DNA from: Cyanobacteriota bacterium | Lineage (GTDB): Bacteria; Cyanobacteriota; Cyanobacteriia; PCC-6307; Cyanobiaceae | Direction: 5' to 3' | DNA length: 64,000 nt | NCBI GenBank assembly: GCA_026389335.1 | Contig: JAPLIB010000085.1 | Location: 1-64,000, forward strand | Notes under the pieces: model-generated | Told to the model about the DNA's origin: nothing | The model's database searches: none | What the model saw: the letters and a program-made list of their open reading frames with translations, nothing else | Position numbers and translations under genes: made by a program | Shown: positions 18,432 through 26,386 of the stretch, one piece after another | Position numbering within the stretch: the stretch's first letter is position 1 | Layout: every line of letters starts with the position of its first letter

Positions 18432-19649
18432 TCAGGCGGTGCCGGGGCGGAGAAGCTCCAGGGCGATCGCCACCTGGTCGCGGTGACTGGCGGCTGTGAG
18501 CACGACAAGCTCCAGGCCGGGCGCCGCTGACGATGCGGCATCGGGCGCGTTGCTGTTGTCGTACCAGCAGTCGAGCCGGGGTCCCACCGCCTGGATCTGC
18601 AGCGGCAGCCGGCGCTCCGGCTGCCGCAGTCGCCCCTTGAGCCGCAACACCGGCTGCTCCAGGATCAGAGCGCCGAGCTGCCGTTCCAGATCGCCCCGCT
18701 CCCAGGGCCCGGGATGGCGATGCACGATCGACTCGACCGCCACATGGGTGTGGTCGTGGTCGTGCTCGTGCTCATGCTCATGCTCATGCTCATGCGCATG
18801 CTCATGGTCGTGATCGTGATGAGGCTCGTGTCCATGCTCAGGACTCTGTTCAGCCCCGCTTGGCTGATCTGCCTCCCCCTGGGGTCGGTGCTCTTCGGTG
18901 GGGTGGCCCGCCTGACCATGACCCTGGCTGTTGCTGTGGCCATGGCTCCGGAGCTCGCTGGTGCCGAGGATCAATGCCGGATCAATCAAGCCACGGGCCA
19001 TTGGCAGCAAGGCCGTGCCCTGGCGCAACCGGCCTTGCAACCCGGCGCTGACGCTGGCCAGGGCCTCGGCACTGATCCGATCGGCGCGGCTGATCAACAC
19101 CAGGTCGGCGGCCTGCAGCTGGTCTTCGAACAACTCCTCAATCGCGCTTAGGTGATCCAGGCTGGGATCAGCCAGACGCTGGGCTTCCACAGAGGCCGGA
19201 TCCCCCACCACGTGGCCACTGGCGAGGGCCTCGCCATCCACCACCGTCACCACGGCATTGACCCGGGTCCGGGTGCGAATCTCCGGCCAGTTGAAGGCGG
19301 CCACCAGCGGCTCCGGCAGGGCCAGGCCACTGGTTTCGACGACGATGCCATCGAGCCGATCCGCCTGCTCCAGCAGCCGCGCCATCGTGGGCAGGAACTC
19401 ATCCTGCACCGTGCAGCAGAGGCAGCCATTGGCCAGTTCCACCAGCCGGCCTGCCAGTTCGTCTTCTGGACAGAAACCGCAGCTGGCCAGCAGCTCGCCG
19501 TCGATGCCCACCTCGCCGAATTCGTTCACCAGCACCGCCAGCCGCTGGCCGCTGTGCAGCAGCAGCTGACGCAACAGGGTGGTCTTGCCGGCGCCGAGGA
19601 AGCCCGTCACCACTGTGACGGGCAGGCGCGTTACCGTTGGAGTAGCCAT
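18432..19649 (-). CDS. cobW: CobW-family GTP-dependent metal chaperone with His-rich linker
   Basis: 405 residues from ATG at 19649. P-loop GFLGAGKTT is at 16-24, with the family's metal-binding GCLCC at 75-79, ISRADRIS as the guanine-specificity region, and a C-terminal CobW_C domain (LKGRLRQPERRLPLQIQAVG). A linker at about 245-325 holds a dense His/Asp/Glu repeat (HDHDHEHAHEHEHEHEHEHD), a likely metal buffer. COG0523 GTPases deliver Co, Zn or other metals. The upstream cobalamin riboswitch and hupE make cobalt delivery to the corrin pathway the best reading. One base separates its ATG from the hupE stop. Confidence 0.92.
   Translation of the reverse strand: MATPTVTRLPVTVVTGFLGAGKTTLLRQLLLHSGQRLAVLVNEFGEVGIDGELLASCGFCPEDELAGRLVELANGCLCCTVQDEFLPTMARLLEQADRLDGIVVETSGLALPEPLVAAFNWPEIRTRTRVNAVVTVVDGEALASGHVVGDPASVEAQRLADPSLDHLSAIEELFEDQLQAADLVLISRADRISAEALASVSAGLQGRLRQGTALLPMARGLIDPALILGTSELRSHGHSNSQGHGQAGHPTEEHRPQGEADQPSGAEQSPEHGHEPHHDHDHEHAHEHEHEHEHEHDHDHTHVAVESIVHRHPGPWERGDLERQLGALILEQPVLRLKGRLRQPERRLPLQIQAVGPRLDCWYDNSNAPDAASSAAPGLELVVLTAASHRDQVAIALELLRPGTA
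18748..18821. repeat. Short-period repeat encoding the CobW His-rich tract
   Basis: The plus strand reads as an irregular array of 6-base units of the CTCATG/CTCGTG/GTCGTG type. On the minus strand they encode alternating His-Glu and His-Asp dipeptides. The array is prone to slippage and its length may vary between strains. Confidence 0.8.
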
Positions 19650-19650
19650 C

Positions 19651-20277
19651 TCAGCCCACCAGGGCCGACCAGGTCCAGGCGCCACCACAGCCGATCAGGG
19701 CCGCCGCCAGCAGCTGCTGCACGGGAGCCGACAGGCGGGCACCCAGCCTGCGCAACACCGTGAGCGAGAGCAGCAACAGCGCCCCTTGGCTGAGCAACAG
19801 GCCGACGAGATAGGAGGCCATCGGCATCGTGGTCCAGCCGAGTACCGATCCGCTCAGCACGTAGCCATGCACGGCAAAGGCGGGGAACAGCACCGGCAGC
19901 GGCAGGCGACCCAGCAACACCAGGGCCAGCACCACCAGGCTGAAGGACACCAGGGCCTCCGCACCGGGCAGGCCCGGCAGCAACAGGCCCAGGGCACTAC
20001 CAGCGAGGCCGGTGGCCAGCAGCCCGAGCATCCAGGTGGCGCGATGGCGCAGCCCCACCAGCGACAGGGCCAGTAAAAACAGCAGATGGTCGGGTCCCAG
20101 CACCGGGTGGGCCAGGCCACTCAACAAGCCCCCGAGCGGCGAGGGCTGCAGGTGCAGCAGGTGCAACAGATGGTGAGCCTGGGCGGCTGGTGCCAGCAGC
20201 AGCAGCGCCGGGATCACCAGCAGCGGCGCCATCCAGGCCAGCAGCGCGGGCCTGGGGCCGTGGTCAGATGTCTTCAT
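19651..20277 (-). CDS. hupE: HupE/UreJ-family metal permease
   Basis: 208 residues from ATG at 20277. It has a signal-like first helix ending APAAQAHHLLH, then the family motif GLAHPVLGPDHLLFLLALS (about 60-78) with His and Asp in a membrane helix, and four or five further hydrophobic helices. HupE/UreJ proteins are secondary Ni2+/Co2+ transporters. The first gene after a cobalamin riboswitch and directly before cobW, it is most likely a cobalt importer repressed when B12 is plentiful. Confidence 0.9.
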   Translation of the reverse strand: MKTSDHGPRPALLAWMAPLLVIPALLLLAPAAQAHHLLHLLHLQPSPLGGLLSGLAHPVLGPDHLLFLLALSLVGLRHRATWMLGLLATGLAGSALGLLLPGLPGAEALVSFSLVVLALVLLGRLPLPVLFPAFAVHGYVLSGSVLGWTTMPMASYLVGLLLSQGALLLLSLTVLRRLGARLSAPVQQLLAAALIGCGGAWTWSALVG

Positions 20278-20317
20278 TGTGGGATTCCGGTCCTCGCCGG
20301 GCTTGTCTTGGGTCAAC

Positions 20318-20455
20318 GGTCGGCGGGCGTTCTGACTCGAGCACTCCAGGGTGTTCTCACAGCTGCGGGACAGTGCCGGCCTGGTTGTCCCGAAGGACAA
20401 TGCACCGAACTTTCCCCGTTACCTCCGTGGGCTGATCCCCCACGGAACCGACTGG
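20318..20455 (-). promoter_or_regulatory. Cobalamin (B12) riboswitch upstream of hupE-cobW
   Basis: Reading the minus strand: a hairpin CCGTGGG-GGATCA-GCCCACGG, then GGGGAAAGTTCGGTGCA (20401-20417), the B12-box region GCCGGCACTGTCCCGCAGCTG (20360-20380), and GAGTCAGAACGCCCGCC (20322-20338). These are the ordered conserved blocks of cobalamin riboswitches. It ends about 40 bases before the hupE ATG, so ligand binding could block the ribosome site or cause termination. A covariance-model search would confirm the class. Confidence 0.92.
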
Positions 20456-20541
20456 CCTCGACTCTATGGGGCCTGGGGCCAGGAAATCTGACTTGCTGAT
20501 GCACCAGCACAACGCTGCTGGAACTGACAGATCAGGAACGT

Positions 20542-20626
20542 GCCGATCTTTAGCCAATGCCGATCTGCAGGCAATGCCGAAGGGCAGGCAATGCCGATCT
20601 GCAGCCAATGTCGATCTGCCGCTAGA
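20542..20626. repeat. Five tandem 17-bp repeats
   Basis: Units of 17 bases start at 20542, 20559, 20576, 20593 and 20610, with consensus GCCGATCTGCAGGCAAT. Units two and four differ at one position; the others are more diverged. The array sits about 90 bases beyond the riboswitch, upstream of hupE, and reaches the 3' end of a possible small gene ending at 20622. No coding role is apparent. Confidence 0.85.
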
Positions 20627-20867
20627 TCAGAGCGTTGCCCTGCGGCCAGCCCCTGAGCAGGCAGGCCAACGCGTAGGGCGCGACAGCCTGATCGTCACTC
20701 GGCCGATCCCGGGGCACCGCATCAGGAGCGGCGTGATCGCCAGTGGCTCGCCCCGCCAGCCAACTGTTCAGGCGCCATCGCCCCTGCCCCTGTTCGAGGC
20801 CCCACGGATCCAAAAGCCGCTCCAGGCCCGATCTCCTGCCCGACCAGGTGAAAGTTCCGTCAGTCAA
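20622..20867 (-). CDS. Possible small hypothetical protein
   Basis: An 81-residue frame downstream of the pentapeptide gene on the same strand (88 bases). It has five Trp residues and ordered-looking segments (LERLLDPWGLEQGQGRWRL, NSWLAG, YALACLLRGWPQG), which is better than typical chance frames in this sequence. No family recognised. Its last codons overlap the fifth 17-bp repeat. It may be a real lineage-specific protein or chance. Confidence 0.35.
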   Translation of the reverse strand: MTDGTFTWSGRRSGLERLLDPWGLEQGQGRWRLNSWLAGRATGDHAAPDAVPRDRPSDDQAVAPYALACLLRGWPQGNALI

Positions 20868-20954
20868 AGCCAGGAGAGCTGGTGCTTGGGAGGCGATGCC
20901 GCGAGACGCGGCCAGGGCTCGATGGGCTCAGAAGCTGGGAATGCAAGCCGAGGC

Positions 20955-21479
20955 TTAGCGGCAGGCCAGGCTGTCCCTGGTGCTGATCCCGGTGCGGCTG
21001 TTAGTACCGCTGGCCCTGGCGCAGAGAGCCTTCTGCTCCGGCAGATCCAGCACCGCATCACTGAAGTCGGTGCCTTCGATGCTGGCATCGCGGAAGTGGC
21101 TCTGCATCAGCATAGCGTTGCGCAGCACCGCATCCCGCAGATCAGCGCCATCAAAACGACTGGCGAAGGCCACCACATCTTCCAGATTGGCCCCACTGAG
21201 ATCGCTGGAGCGCAGATCGGTGCCGTTGAACACCGCCCCGCGAAGATCGGCGCTTGAGAAGTTGAAACCCTGCAGATCAGCCTTTAGAAATTCCTGTTGC
21301 TGAAGATTGCGGCCATGCATGTCCGGTTGCAGATCCTGCATGGAGCGCTGCGCCCGTAGTTCCGGTGCCGTGATCGCCCCGGCGGGCATGGCGACCAGGG
21401 TTAGAGGCAGCAACAGCAGGGCCACGGCCAGCCAGCTGGCCCAGGGCCAGCTTCGACGGCTGCTGGTTTGAGTCGCCAT
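20955..21479 (-). CDS. Exported pentapeptide-repeat protein, probably thylakoid lumenal or periplasmic
   Basis: 174 residues from ATG at 21479. A signal peptide (WASWLAVALLLLPLTLVA, ending AGAITA) precedes pentapeptide repeats of the A(D/N)LXX type at about 70-145: ADLQGFNFSSADLRGAVF, TDLRSSDLSGANLED, ADLRDAVLRNAML and TDFSDAVLD. These should form a right-handed quadrilateral beta-helix. The C-terminus has two Cys that could form a disulfide. Small lumenal pentapeptide proteins are common in cyanobacteria with no known function. Divergent from the upp-like gene, 30 bases apart. Confidence 0.88.
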   Translation of the reverse strand: MATQTSSRRSWPWASWLAVALLLLPLTLVAMPAGAITAPELRAQRSMQDLQPDMHGRNLQQQEFLKADLQGFNFSSADLRGAVFNGTDLRSSDLSGANLEDVVAFASRFDGADLRDAVLRNAMLMQSHFRDASIEGTDFSDAVLDLPEQKALCARASGTNSRTGISTRDSLACR

Positions 21480-21509
21480 GGCCACACCGTTACGCTGCAA
21501 CGCCAAGTT

Positions 21510-22214
21510 ATGGCAGGCATGAGCATGACTCTGCGGGTGGTGGTTCCCCCCCATCCCTTGATTGCCCATTGGCTCACGGTGCTGCGGGATCGCGAAACGC
21601 CAGCGCCCCTGTTCGCCACGGCCATGACCGAACTCGGACGCTGGCTCACCTACGAGGCGCTGCGCGATTGGTTGCCGGAGCGGACCGTGGCGCTGCAGAC
21701 CCCGCTGGCGGCCAGCGAAGGCCGGGTGATCGACAGCTCCGTGCCGGTGCTGGCGATTCCGGTGCTGCGGGGGGGGCTGGGATTGTGGCAAGGCGCCCAG
21801 ACAGTCCTGCCGGCCTGCCATGTGGCGCACGTGGGCCTGGAGGTGATCGGCGGCCTGCCCGCAGCGGGGAGCTCGAGCAGCAGCCACTGGTATCTCGACG
21901 ATCTGCCCGAAGCCGTGGGCGAACGGGTGGGCGTGTTGGTGTTCCTGCCGGTGCTGGCCCGAGGTGCCACGCTGCTGGCGCTGCTGGAGCGGCTCTCCCG
22001 GCTGGGCATCCAGGGCAAGCGGCTGCGGGTGATCACCAGCCTGGCGGCGGCACCGGGCCTCAAGGCCGTGGGGGAGCGCTTTGAGGACGTGACCATCTAT
22101 TGCGCCTGCATTGACCCGGAGCTGGACGCCGAAGGTCGGATCCTTCCTGGTTTCGGCGATGCAGCCCGGCGTTTGTATGGAACTGGGTCCGGGTCGCTGG
22201 GCTGCTTAGGCTGA
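21510..22214 (+). CDS. upp: Uracil phosphoribosyltransferase-like protein
   Basis: 234 residues from ATG at 21510; ATG 21519 or 21525 are alternatives. The opening VVVPPHPLIAHWLTVLRD, then TAMTELGRWLTYEALRDWL and PVLAIPVLRGGLG, follow Upp proteins, which salvage uracil to UMP. However, the usual PRPP-binding motif (DPMLATGGT type) is replaced by VGVLVFLPVLARGATLLALL, and the C-terminal uracil site is altered, so catalysis is doubtful. The family position is secure; the activity is inferred at best. Confidence 0.75.
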   Translation: MAGMSMTLRVVVPPHPLIAHWLTVLRDRETPAPLFATAMTELGRWLTYEALRDWLPERTVALQTPLAASEGRVIDSSVPVLAIPVLRGGLGLWQGAQTVLPACHVAHVGLEVIGGLPAAGSSSSSHWYLDDLPEAVGERVGVLVFLPVLARGATLLALLERLSRLGIQGKRLRVITSLAAAPGLKAVGERFEDVTIYCACIDPELDAEGRILPGFGDAARRLYGTGSGSLGCLG

Positions 22215-22266
22215 ACTTGCTGCTTAGGCTGAAAATAACTTTTAACTCCGCTGCAACTGTTCTGTG

Positions 22267-22578
22267 ATGGCCGATTCCAGGGATCATTCCTCAGGCTCCA
22301 GCGGTGCCGTCCTGGTCAGTGCCATGGCGGGGGCCGTGCTCGGCGCCGCCGGCCTGGCCTGGTGGTTGCTGTCGGAGGCGGACCGGCGACGCCAGGCCCA
22401 GCGCCATCTGCGGGTGTTGCGCCAATCTGGTCTGCAGGGGCTGCAAACAGGCTTGCAGGGGCTGCAGGGGGGTCAGGCCAAGCCGGTGGAGGATCCCCTG
22501 CGTGATCGGGTGCAGCAGCTCAACCAGGCCATCGATGATGTGCGCCGGCAGCTGGAGCAACTGCAGACCCAGCCCTGA
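22267..22578 (+). CDS. Hypothetical membrane-anchored small protein
   Basis: 103 residues from ATG at 22267, directly after a GTG at 22264. One membrane helix (about 16-36, [19 protein letters not shown]) is followed by an Arg/Gln-rich segment with short [14 protein letters not shown] repeats and a coiled coil at the end ([20 protein letters not shown]). The layout resembles YtxH-like membrane-tethered coiled coils. Function unknown. It precedes ilvD by 80 bases on the same strand. Confidence 0.65.
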   Translation: MADSRDHSSGSSGAVLVSAMAGAVLGAAGLAWWLLSEADRRRQAQRHLRVLRQSGLQGLQTGLQGLQGGQAKPVEDPLRDRVQQLNQAIDDVRRQLEQLQTQP

Positions 22579-22658
22579 GCAGCAGAGCCAGCCCTGAGCA
22601 GCGAACCAGGCAACGGGCTGGCCCCCTGGGTAGGTTGCTGACACCTTTTTCGTTGGCC

Positions 22659-24329
22659 ATGCTTCGCTCCGACGCCATCACCCAGGGCATCCAGCGCTCC
22701 CCGAATCGCGCCATGTTGCGGGCTGTCGGGTTCGGGGACGGTGATTTCGGCAAGCCGATCATCGGCATCGCCAACGGCTATAGCACCATCACTCCCTGCA
22801 ACATCGGCCTGGACGACCTGGCCCGCCGCGCCGAACAGGCGGCTCGGGTGGCTGGTGCGATGCCCCAGATGTTCGGCACGATCACCGTCAGTGACGGCAT
22901 CTCGATGGGCACCGAAGGGATGAAGTATTCCCTGGTTAGCCGCGAGGTGATCGCCGATGCGATCGAAACCGCCTGCAATGGCGAATCGATGGATGGGGTG
23001 CTGGCGGTCGGCGGCTGCGACAAGAACATGCCCGGCGCCATGATCGCCATGGCCCGCATGAACATCCCGGCAATCTTTGTCTATGGCGGCACGATCAAGC
23101 CCGGCAAACTGGGCGGCTGCGATCTCACCGTGGTGAGTGCCTTTGAAGCCGTGGGTCAATTCACCGCCGGCACGATCGACGAAGAGCGGCTTCTCGCTGT
23201 CGAAAAGAATGCTTGTCCCGGCGCCGGCAGTTGTGGTGGCATGTTCACCGCCAACACGATGAGTTCAGCGATTGAGGCCATGGGCCTGAGCCTGCCCTAC
23301 AGCTCCACCATGGCGGCTGAAGATCCGGAAAAGGCCGACAGCGCTGCCCGTTCGGCTGAAGTGCTGGTGGAGGCGATTGCCAAGAACATCCGCCCCCTGG
23401 ATCTGATCACCCGCGAGGCTTTCGAGAATGCCATCGCCGTGATCATGGCCGTGGGCGGCTCCACCAATGCGGTGTTACACCTGCTGGCCATCGCCCGCAC
23501 CGCTGGGGTGCCGCTGTGCATAGATGACTTCGAGACGATCCGCCAGAAGGTGCCGGTGATCTGCGACCTCAAGCCCAGCGGTCGCTACGTGGCCACGGAT
23601 TTGCACCGCGCCGGTGGCATTCCCCAGGTGATGAAGCTGCTGCTGGACGCCGGTCTGCTCCATGGCGACTGCCGCACCATTGAGGACAAGACGTTGAAAG
23701 AGGTGCTCGCGGATGTGCCCTCTGCGCCGCCGGCTGATCAGGACGTGATCCATCCCCTAGCCAATCCCCTGTATGCCCAGGGTCACCTGGCGATCCTCAA
23801 GGGAAACCTGGCCGTAGAAGGTGCGGTGGCCAAGATCAGTGGCGTCAAAACTCCTGTGATCACTGGTCCGGCGCGGGTGTTCGAGAGCGAAGAAACCTGC
23901 CTGGCCGCGATCCTCGACAAGCAGATCCAGCCCGGGGATGTGGTGGTGATTCGCAATGAGGGTCCGGTCGGCGGCCCCGGCATGCGCGAGATGCTTTCGC
24001 CCACATCCGCCATCGTCGGCCAGGGCCTGCTGGACAAGGTGGCCCTGATCACCGACGGGCGCTTCTCGGGGGGCACCTATGGCCTGGTGGTGGGCCACGT
24101 GGCGCCGGAAGCGGCCGTGGGCGGCACCATCGGCCTGGTGCACGAAGGCGACAGCATCACGGTTGATGCCCACCAGCTGTTGGTGCAACTCAACGTCGAT
24201 GAGGCCGAACTGGGCCGCCGTCGCGCCGCCTGGGTGAAACCGGAACCCCGCTATCGCACCGGCGTGCTGGGCAAATATGCGCGATTGGTGAGCAGCAGCA
24301 GCCTGGGCGCCGTGACAGACCAGGAGTAA
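22659..24329 (+). CDS. ilvD: Dihydroxy-acid dehydratase
   Basis: 556 residues from ATG at 22659. IlvD dehydrates 2,3-dihydroxy-isovalerate and -methylvalerate in valine, isoleucine and leucine synthesis. Cluster-binding Cys residues are in [13 protein letters not shown] and [18 protein letters not shown], and [14 protein letters not shown] and [20 protein letters not shown] complete the signature. The three Cys pattern fits the [2Fe-2S] subclass. Full length, no sign of damage. Confidence 0.97.
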   Translation: MLRSDAITQGIQRSPNRAMLRAVGFGDGDFGKPIIGIANGYSTITPCNIGLDDLARRAEQAARVAGAMPQMFGTITVSDGISMGTEGMKYSLVSREVIADAIETACNGESMDGVLAVGGCDKNMPGAMIAMARMNIPAIFVYGGTIKPGKLGGCDLTVVSAFEAVGQFTAGTIDEERLLAVEKNACPGAGSCGGMFTANTMSSAIEAMGLSLPYSSTMAAEDPEKADSAARSAEVLVEAIAKNIRPLDLITREAFENAIAVIMAVGGSTNAVLHLLAIARTAGVPLCIDDFETIRQKVPVICDLKPSGRYVATDLHRAGGIPQVMKLLLDAGLLHGDCRTIEDKTLKEVLADVPSAPPADQDVIHPLANPLYAQGHLAILKGNLAVEGAVAKISGVKTPVITGPARVFESEETCLAAILDKQIQPGDVVVIRNEGPVGGPGMREMLSPTSAIVGQGLLDKVALITDGRFSGGTYGLVVGHVAPEAAVGGTIGLVHEGDSITVDAHQLLVQLNVDEAELGRRRAAWVKPEPRYRTGVLGKYARLVSSSSLGAVTDQE

Positions 24330-24608
24330 AGCGCGGCGGAGTGGTCGCGCCACTGGCGCCCTGGCCACTTTCTTCCTGGCCGCTGTCTTCCTGGCCGTTG
24401 GCATCCAGGACGACAGCCGGCGGTTCCTCAGCAAGCACCAACAGCGGGGTTCGCCAGGGACTGGCCGTGGCTTGATTTCCTCTCCAGGAGCGAGCTGCCG
24501 GTATCGCCGTCCGGGCTTCTGGCAGCGGCAGCGTCCTCAAGCGGACTGGCCACGGTGCGGCCCTGCAGGAAAGCTGGCCGAACACTGTCGGCTGCTGGGC
24601 AAGACCAT
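24330..24608. other. Intergenic stretch of about 280 bases
   Basis: Convergent intergenic region between ilvD and the hypothetical gene ending at 24609. It includes a small direct repeat (TTCCTGGCCGCTGTCTTCCTGGCCG). No supported gene and no clear terminator. Confidence 0.4.
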
Positions 24609-25058
24609 CTAGAAACCGCCGGTTCCCCCCAACAGGGCCCGCAGCCGTCTGGCCAGCGCCTCCAGCGGTAAGCCATCGTGGGGCCGGCTGCAGCGTTCCC
24701 CGGTCGTGCAATCCATCCACACCGGATGACTGCCGTGCCAGAGCAGGGGCCGCTCATCGCACCAGCCCACGGTGACATTGAGATCGCGGCCACTGCGATA
24801 CAGCTCCAATTCCAGATCCTGCTGCAGCAATCGCTCCCCTGCCGGGTTGCGAACTTCCAGCCGCAGGGCACAATCAAGCTCATCGAGATCGGCAAGCTGG
24901 CCCAAGCCTGCGGCTGGGGAGGTGCAGATCACGGCATGGCGCCAGGGCTTGCGACAGAGATCGGCGGCCGCCGCCACCAATTGGGCAAGATCGGTGTTAG
25001 CGCTGTCCTGAGGCGCCAACCACTCGGGCTCTGGAGCCTGGAGATCAGACGATGGCAT
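24609..25058 (-). CDS. Conserved hypothetical protein
   Basis: 149 residues from ATG at 25058, overlapping the end of the CIA30 gene by 14 bases. No signal peptide or membrane helix. It has a mostly beta pattern with LDCALRLEVRNPAGERLLQ, LELELYRSGRDLNVTVGWC and HPVWMDCTTGERCSRPHDG, and ends in a helix (LEALARRLRALLGG). I do not recognise a characterised family. The coupling to CIA30 and pgl suggests it belongs to the same transcription unit. Confidence 0.7.
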   Translation of the reverse strand: MPSSDLQAPEPEWLAPQDSANTDLAQLVAAAADLCRKPWRHAVICTSPAAGLGQLADLDELDCALRLEVRNPAGERLLQQDLELELYRSGRDLNVTVGWCDERPLLWHGSHPVWMDCTTGERCSRPHDGLPLEALARRLRALLGGTGGF

Positions 25059-25638
25059 GAATCGCGTGCAGCTCCAGATGCAGGGGGCCAGGGCGAAACC
25101 CGGGATTGAGGCCACCATCATCGCCGAACTTGGAGTGCAGCAGCTGCAGCCGGGTGATACGGCTGGGATCAAAACGCAGGGGCAATCCCAGCGGCAAACC
25201 TTGAACCGGTTTGGCCCGCACCGAAGGGCTGAGTTGCGCGAACCCGATCTGCACCAGGCTGGTGCCCTGCACCGCCGTGGCGAACTCATGCACCCAGCGC
25301 AATCCGCCAGGAATCAGCTCAGTGAGGCCAGCGACACCATCGGCGCAGGCCACAGCCAGCTTGAAGCGTCGGCCCTCCCCGACCACAGCCAGCTGCAGAC
25401 CACTGGCGGCCGATAGATCCAGGGGTGGTGAAAACAGCGGGGAGCGCACACTCACGAACCCGCCGCCTGCCTCCACCAGCTCGCCATCAAAGTTCAGCCC
25501 CTGGCTGTCAACCCGACAGGCGCCACTGCTGCGGCCGCCCATGATGGTGTCGTTGAGGGCATGCCAACCGCTGAAACCGGCGCCGCCGACCACCAGCTGT
25601 CCAGGCTCACCAATCCTGTCGTCTTGGTTGCTGCTCAT
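25045..25638 (-). CDS. CIA30 family protein
   Basis: 197 residues from ATG at 25638 (MSSNQDDRIG). HALNDTIMGGRSSGACRVD near 27-45 is the typical CIA30 opening (W-x-x-x-N-D-x-V-M-G-G-x-S-x-G). Beta-rich segments follow, with SGLQLAVVGEGRRFKLAV and FDPSRITRLQLLHSKFGDDG towards the end. CIA30 domains resemble carbohydrate-binding folds and, in mitochondria, assist NADH dehydrogenase assembly. The cyanobacterial role is not established. It follows pgl closely. Confidence 0.88.
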   Translation of the reverse strand: MSSNQDDRIGEPGQLVVGGAGFSGWHALNDTIMGGRSSGACRVDSQGLNFDGELVEAGGGFVSVRSPLFSPPLDLSAASGLQLAVVGEGRRFKLAVACADGVAGLTELIPGGLRWVHEFATAVQGTSLVQIGFAQLSPSVRAKPVQGLPLGLPLRFDPSRITRLQLLHSKFGDDGGLNPGFRPGPLHLELHAIHAIV

Positions 25639-25672
25639 CGCCTGACTCCCAACAATGCCCAGTCTGGCGGGA

Positions 25673-26386
25673 TCAGGCCAGACCATCGGCGGCCGCGGCA
25701 TCGGCGAGGATCACCACCTCCTGGTCTGGTTGCACGAGCCTGGCGGGGGTGCGTTCGCTGGATTCCTCAGGATCCAGCAGCCGCCGCAGGGCCTGCTGCT
25801 TGCCAGCACCACTGACCAGAAAGATCACCTGGCGGGCCGCACTGAGCACGGGGGCCGTGAGGGTGATCCGGGGCAAGCCTTTGCCTTCGCCGATGGTCAC
25901 GATCTGATCAGTGACTCCGGGGGCTGCGGTGCCTGGAAACAGCGAGGCCGTATGACCGTCATCGCCGAGGCCCAGCAGGATCAGGTCGAAGCGCGGTGGG
26001 CTGCCAGGGCACACAGCGGCCACCAGATCGGCATAGGCCTCGGCACTCTCGGCCGGGGTGGCCCGGTCTGTGGGCACCGGATGGAAGCAGGCCTGGCGGG
26101 CCGGTTCCTGGGCCAGCAGCGTTTCCTGCAGCATGCGGGCGTTGCTGGCTGGATCCGCCGCATCCACCCAGCGCTCATCGCCCAGGAGCACATCCACCCG
26201 ATTCCAGGGGAGATGCTCCTGGCCCAGGCGGGCGTAGGCAGCCTTGGGCGTTTCCCCACCAGCGAGGGCGATGTGGGCGCGATCGCGCTCGGCCAGGGCC
26301 AGATCGATCGCGGCAGCGATCTGCTCAGCCACCTGGCGGGCCAGGTCCTGGGGGGAGCTGGCGACGATCAGGCGGTAGCGGCTCAT
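25673..26386 (-). CDS. pgl: 6-phosphogluconolactonase
   Basis: 237 residues from ATG at 26386, whose TGA-overlapping ATGA couples it to gnd; ATG 26395 would add three residues. Motifs: IALAGGETPKAAYARL (sugar-phosphate loop), VLLGDERWVDAADPASNARM, and LILLGLGDDGHTASLFPG with the catalytic His. It hydrolyses 6-phosphogluconolactone in the oxidative pentose phosphate pathway, directly before the step catalysed by Gnd, its operon partner. This pathway supplies NADPH in the dark. Confidence 0.96.
   Translation of the reverse strand: MSRYRLIVASSPQDLARQVAEQIAAAIDLALAERDRAHIALAGGETPKAAYARLGQEHLPWNRVDVLLGDERWVDAADPASNARMLQETLLAQEPARQACFHPVPTDRATPAESAEAYADLVAAVCPGSPPRFDLILLGLGDDGHTASLFPGTAAPGVTDQIVTIGEGKGLPRITLTAPVLSAARQVIFLVSGAGKQQALRRLLDPEESSERTPARLVQPDQEVVILADAAAADGLA

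Noticed and set aside
24190..24720. Minus-strand frame across the ilvD 3' end and the following gap
   Set aside because: It overlaps ilvD antisense and the neighbouring minus-strand gene in another frame, and shows no motifs.
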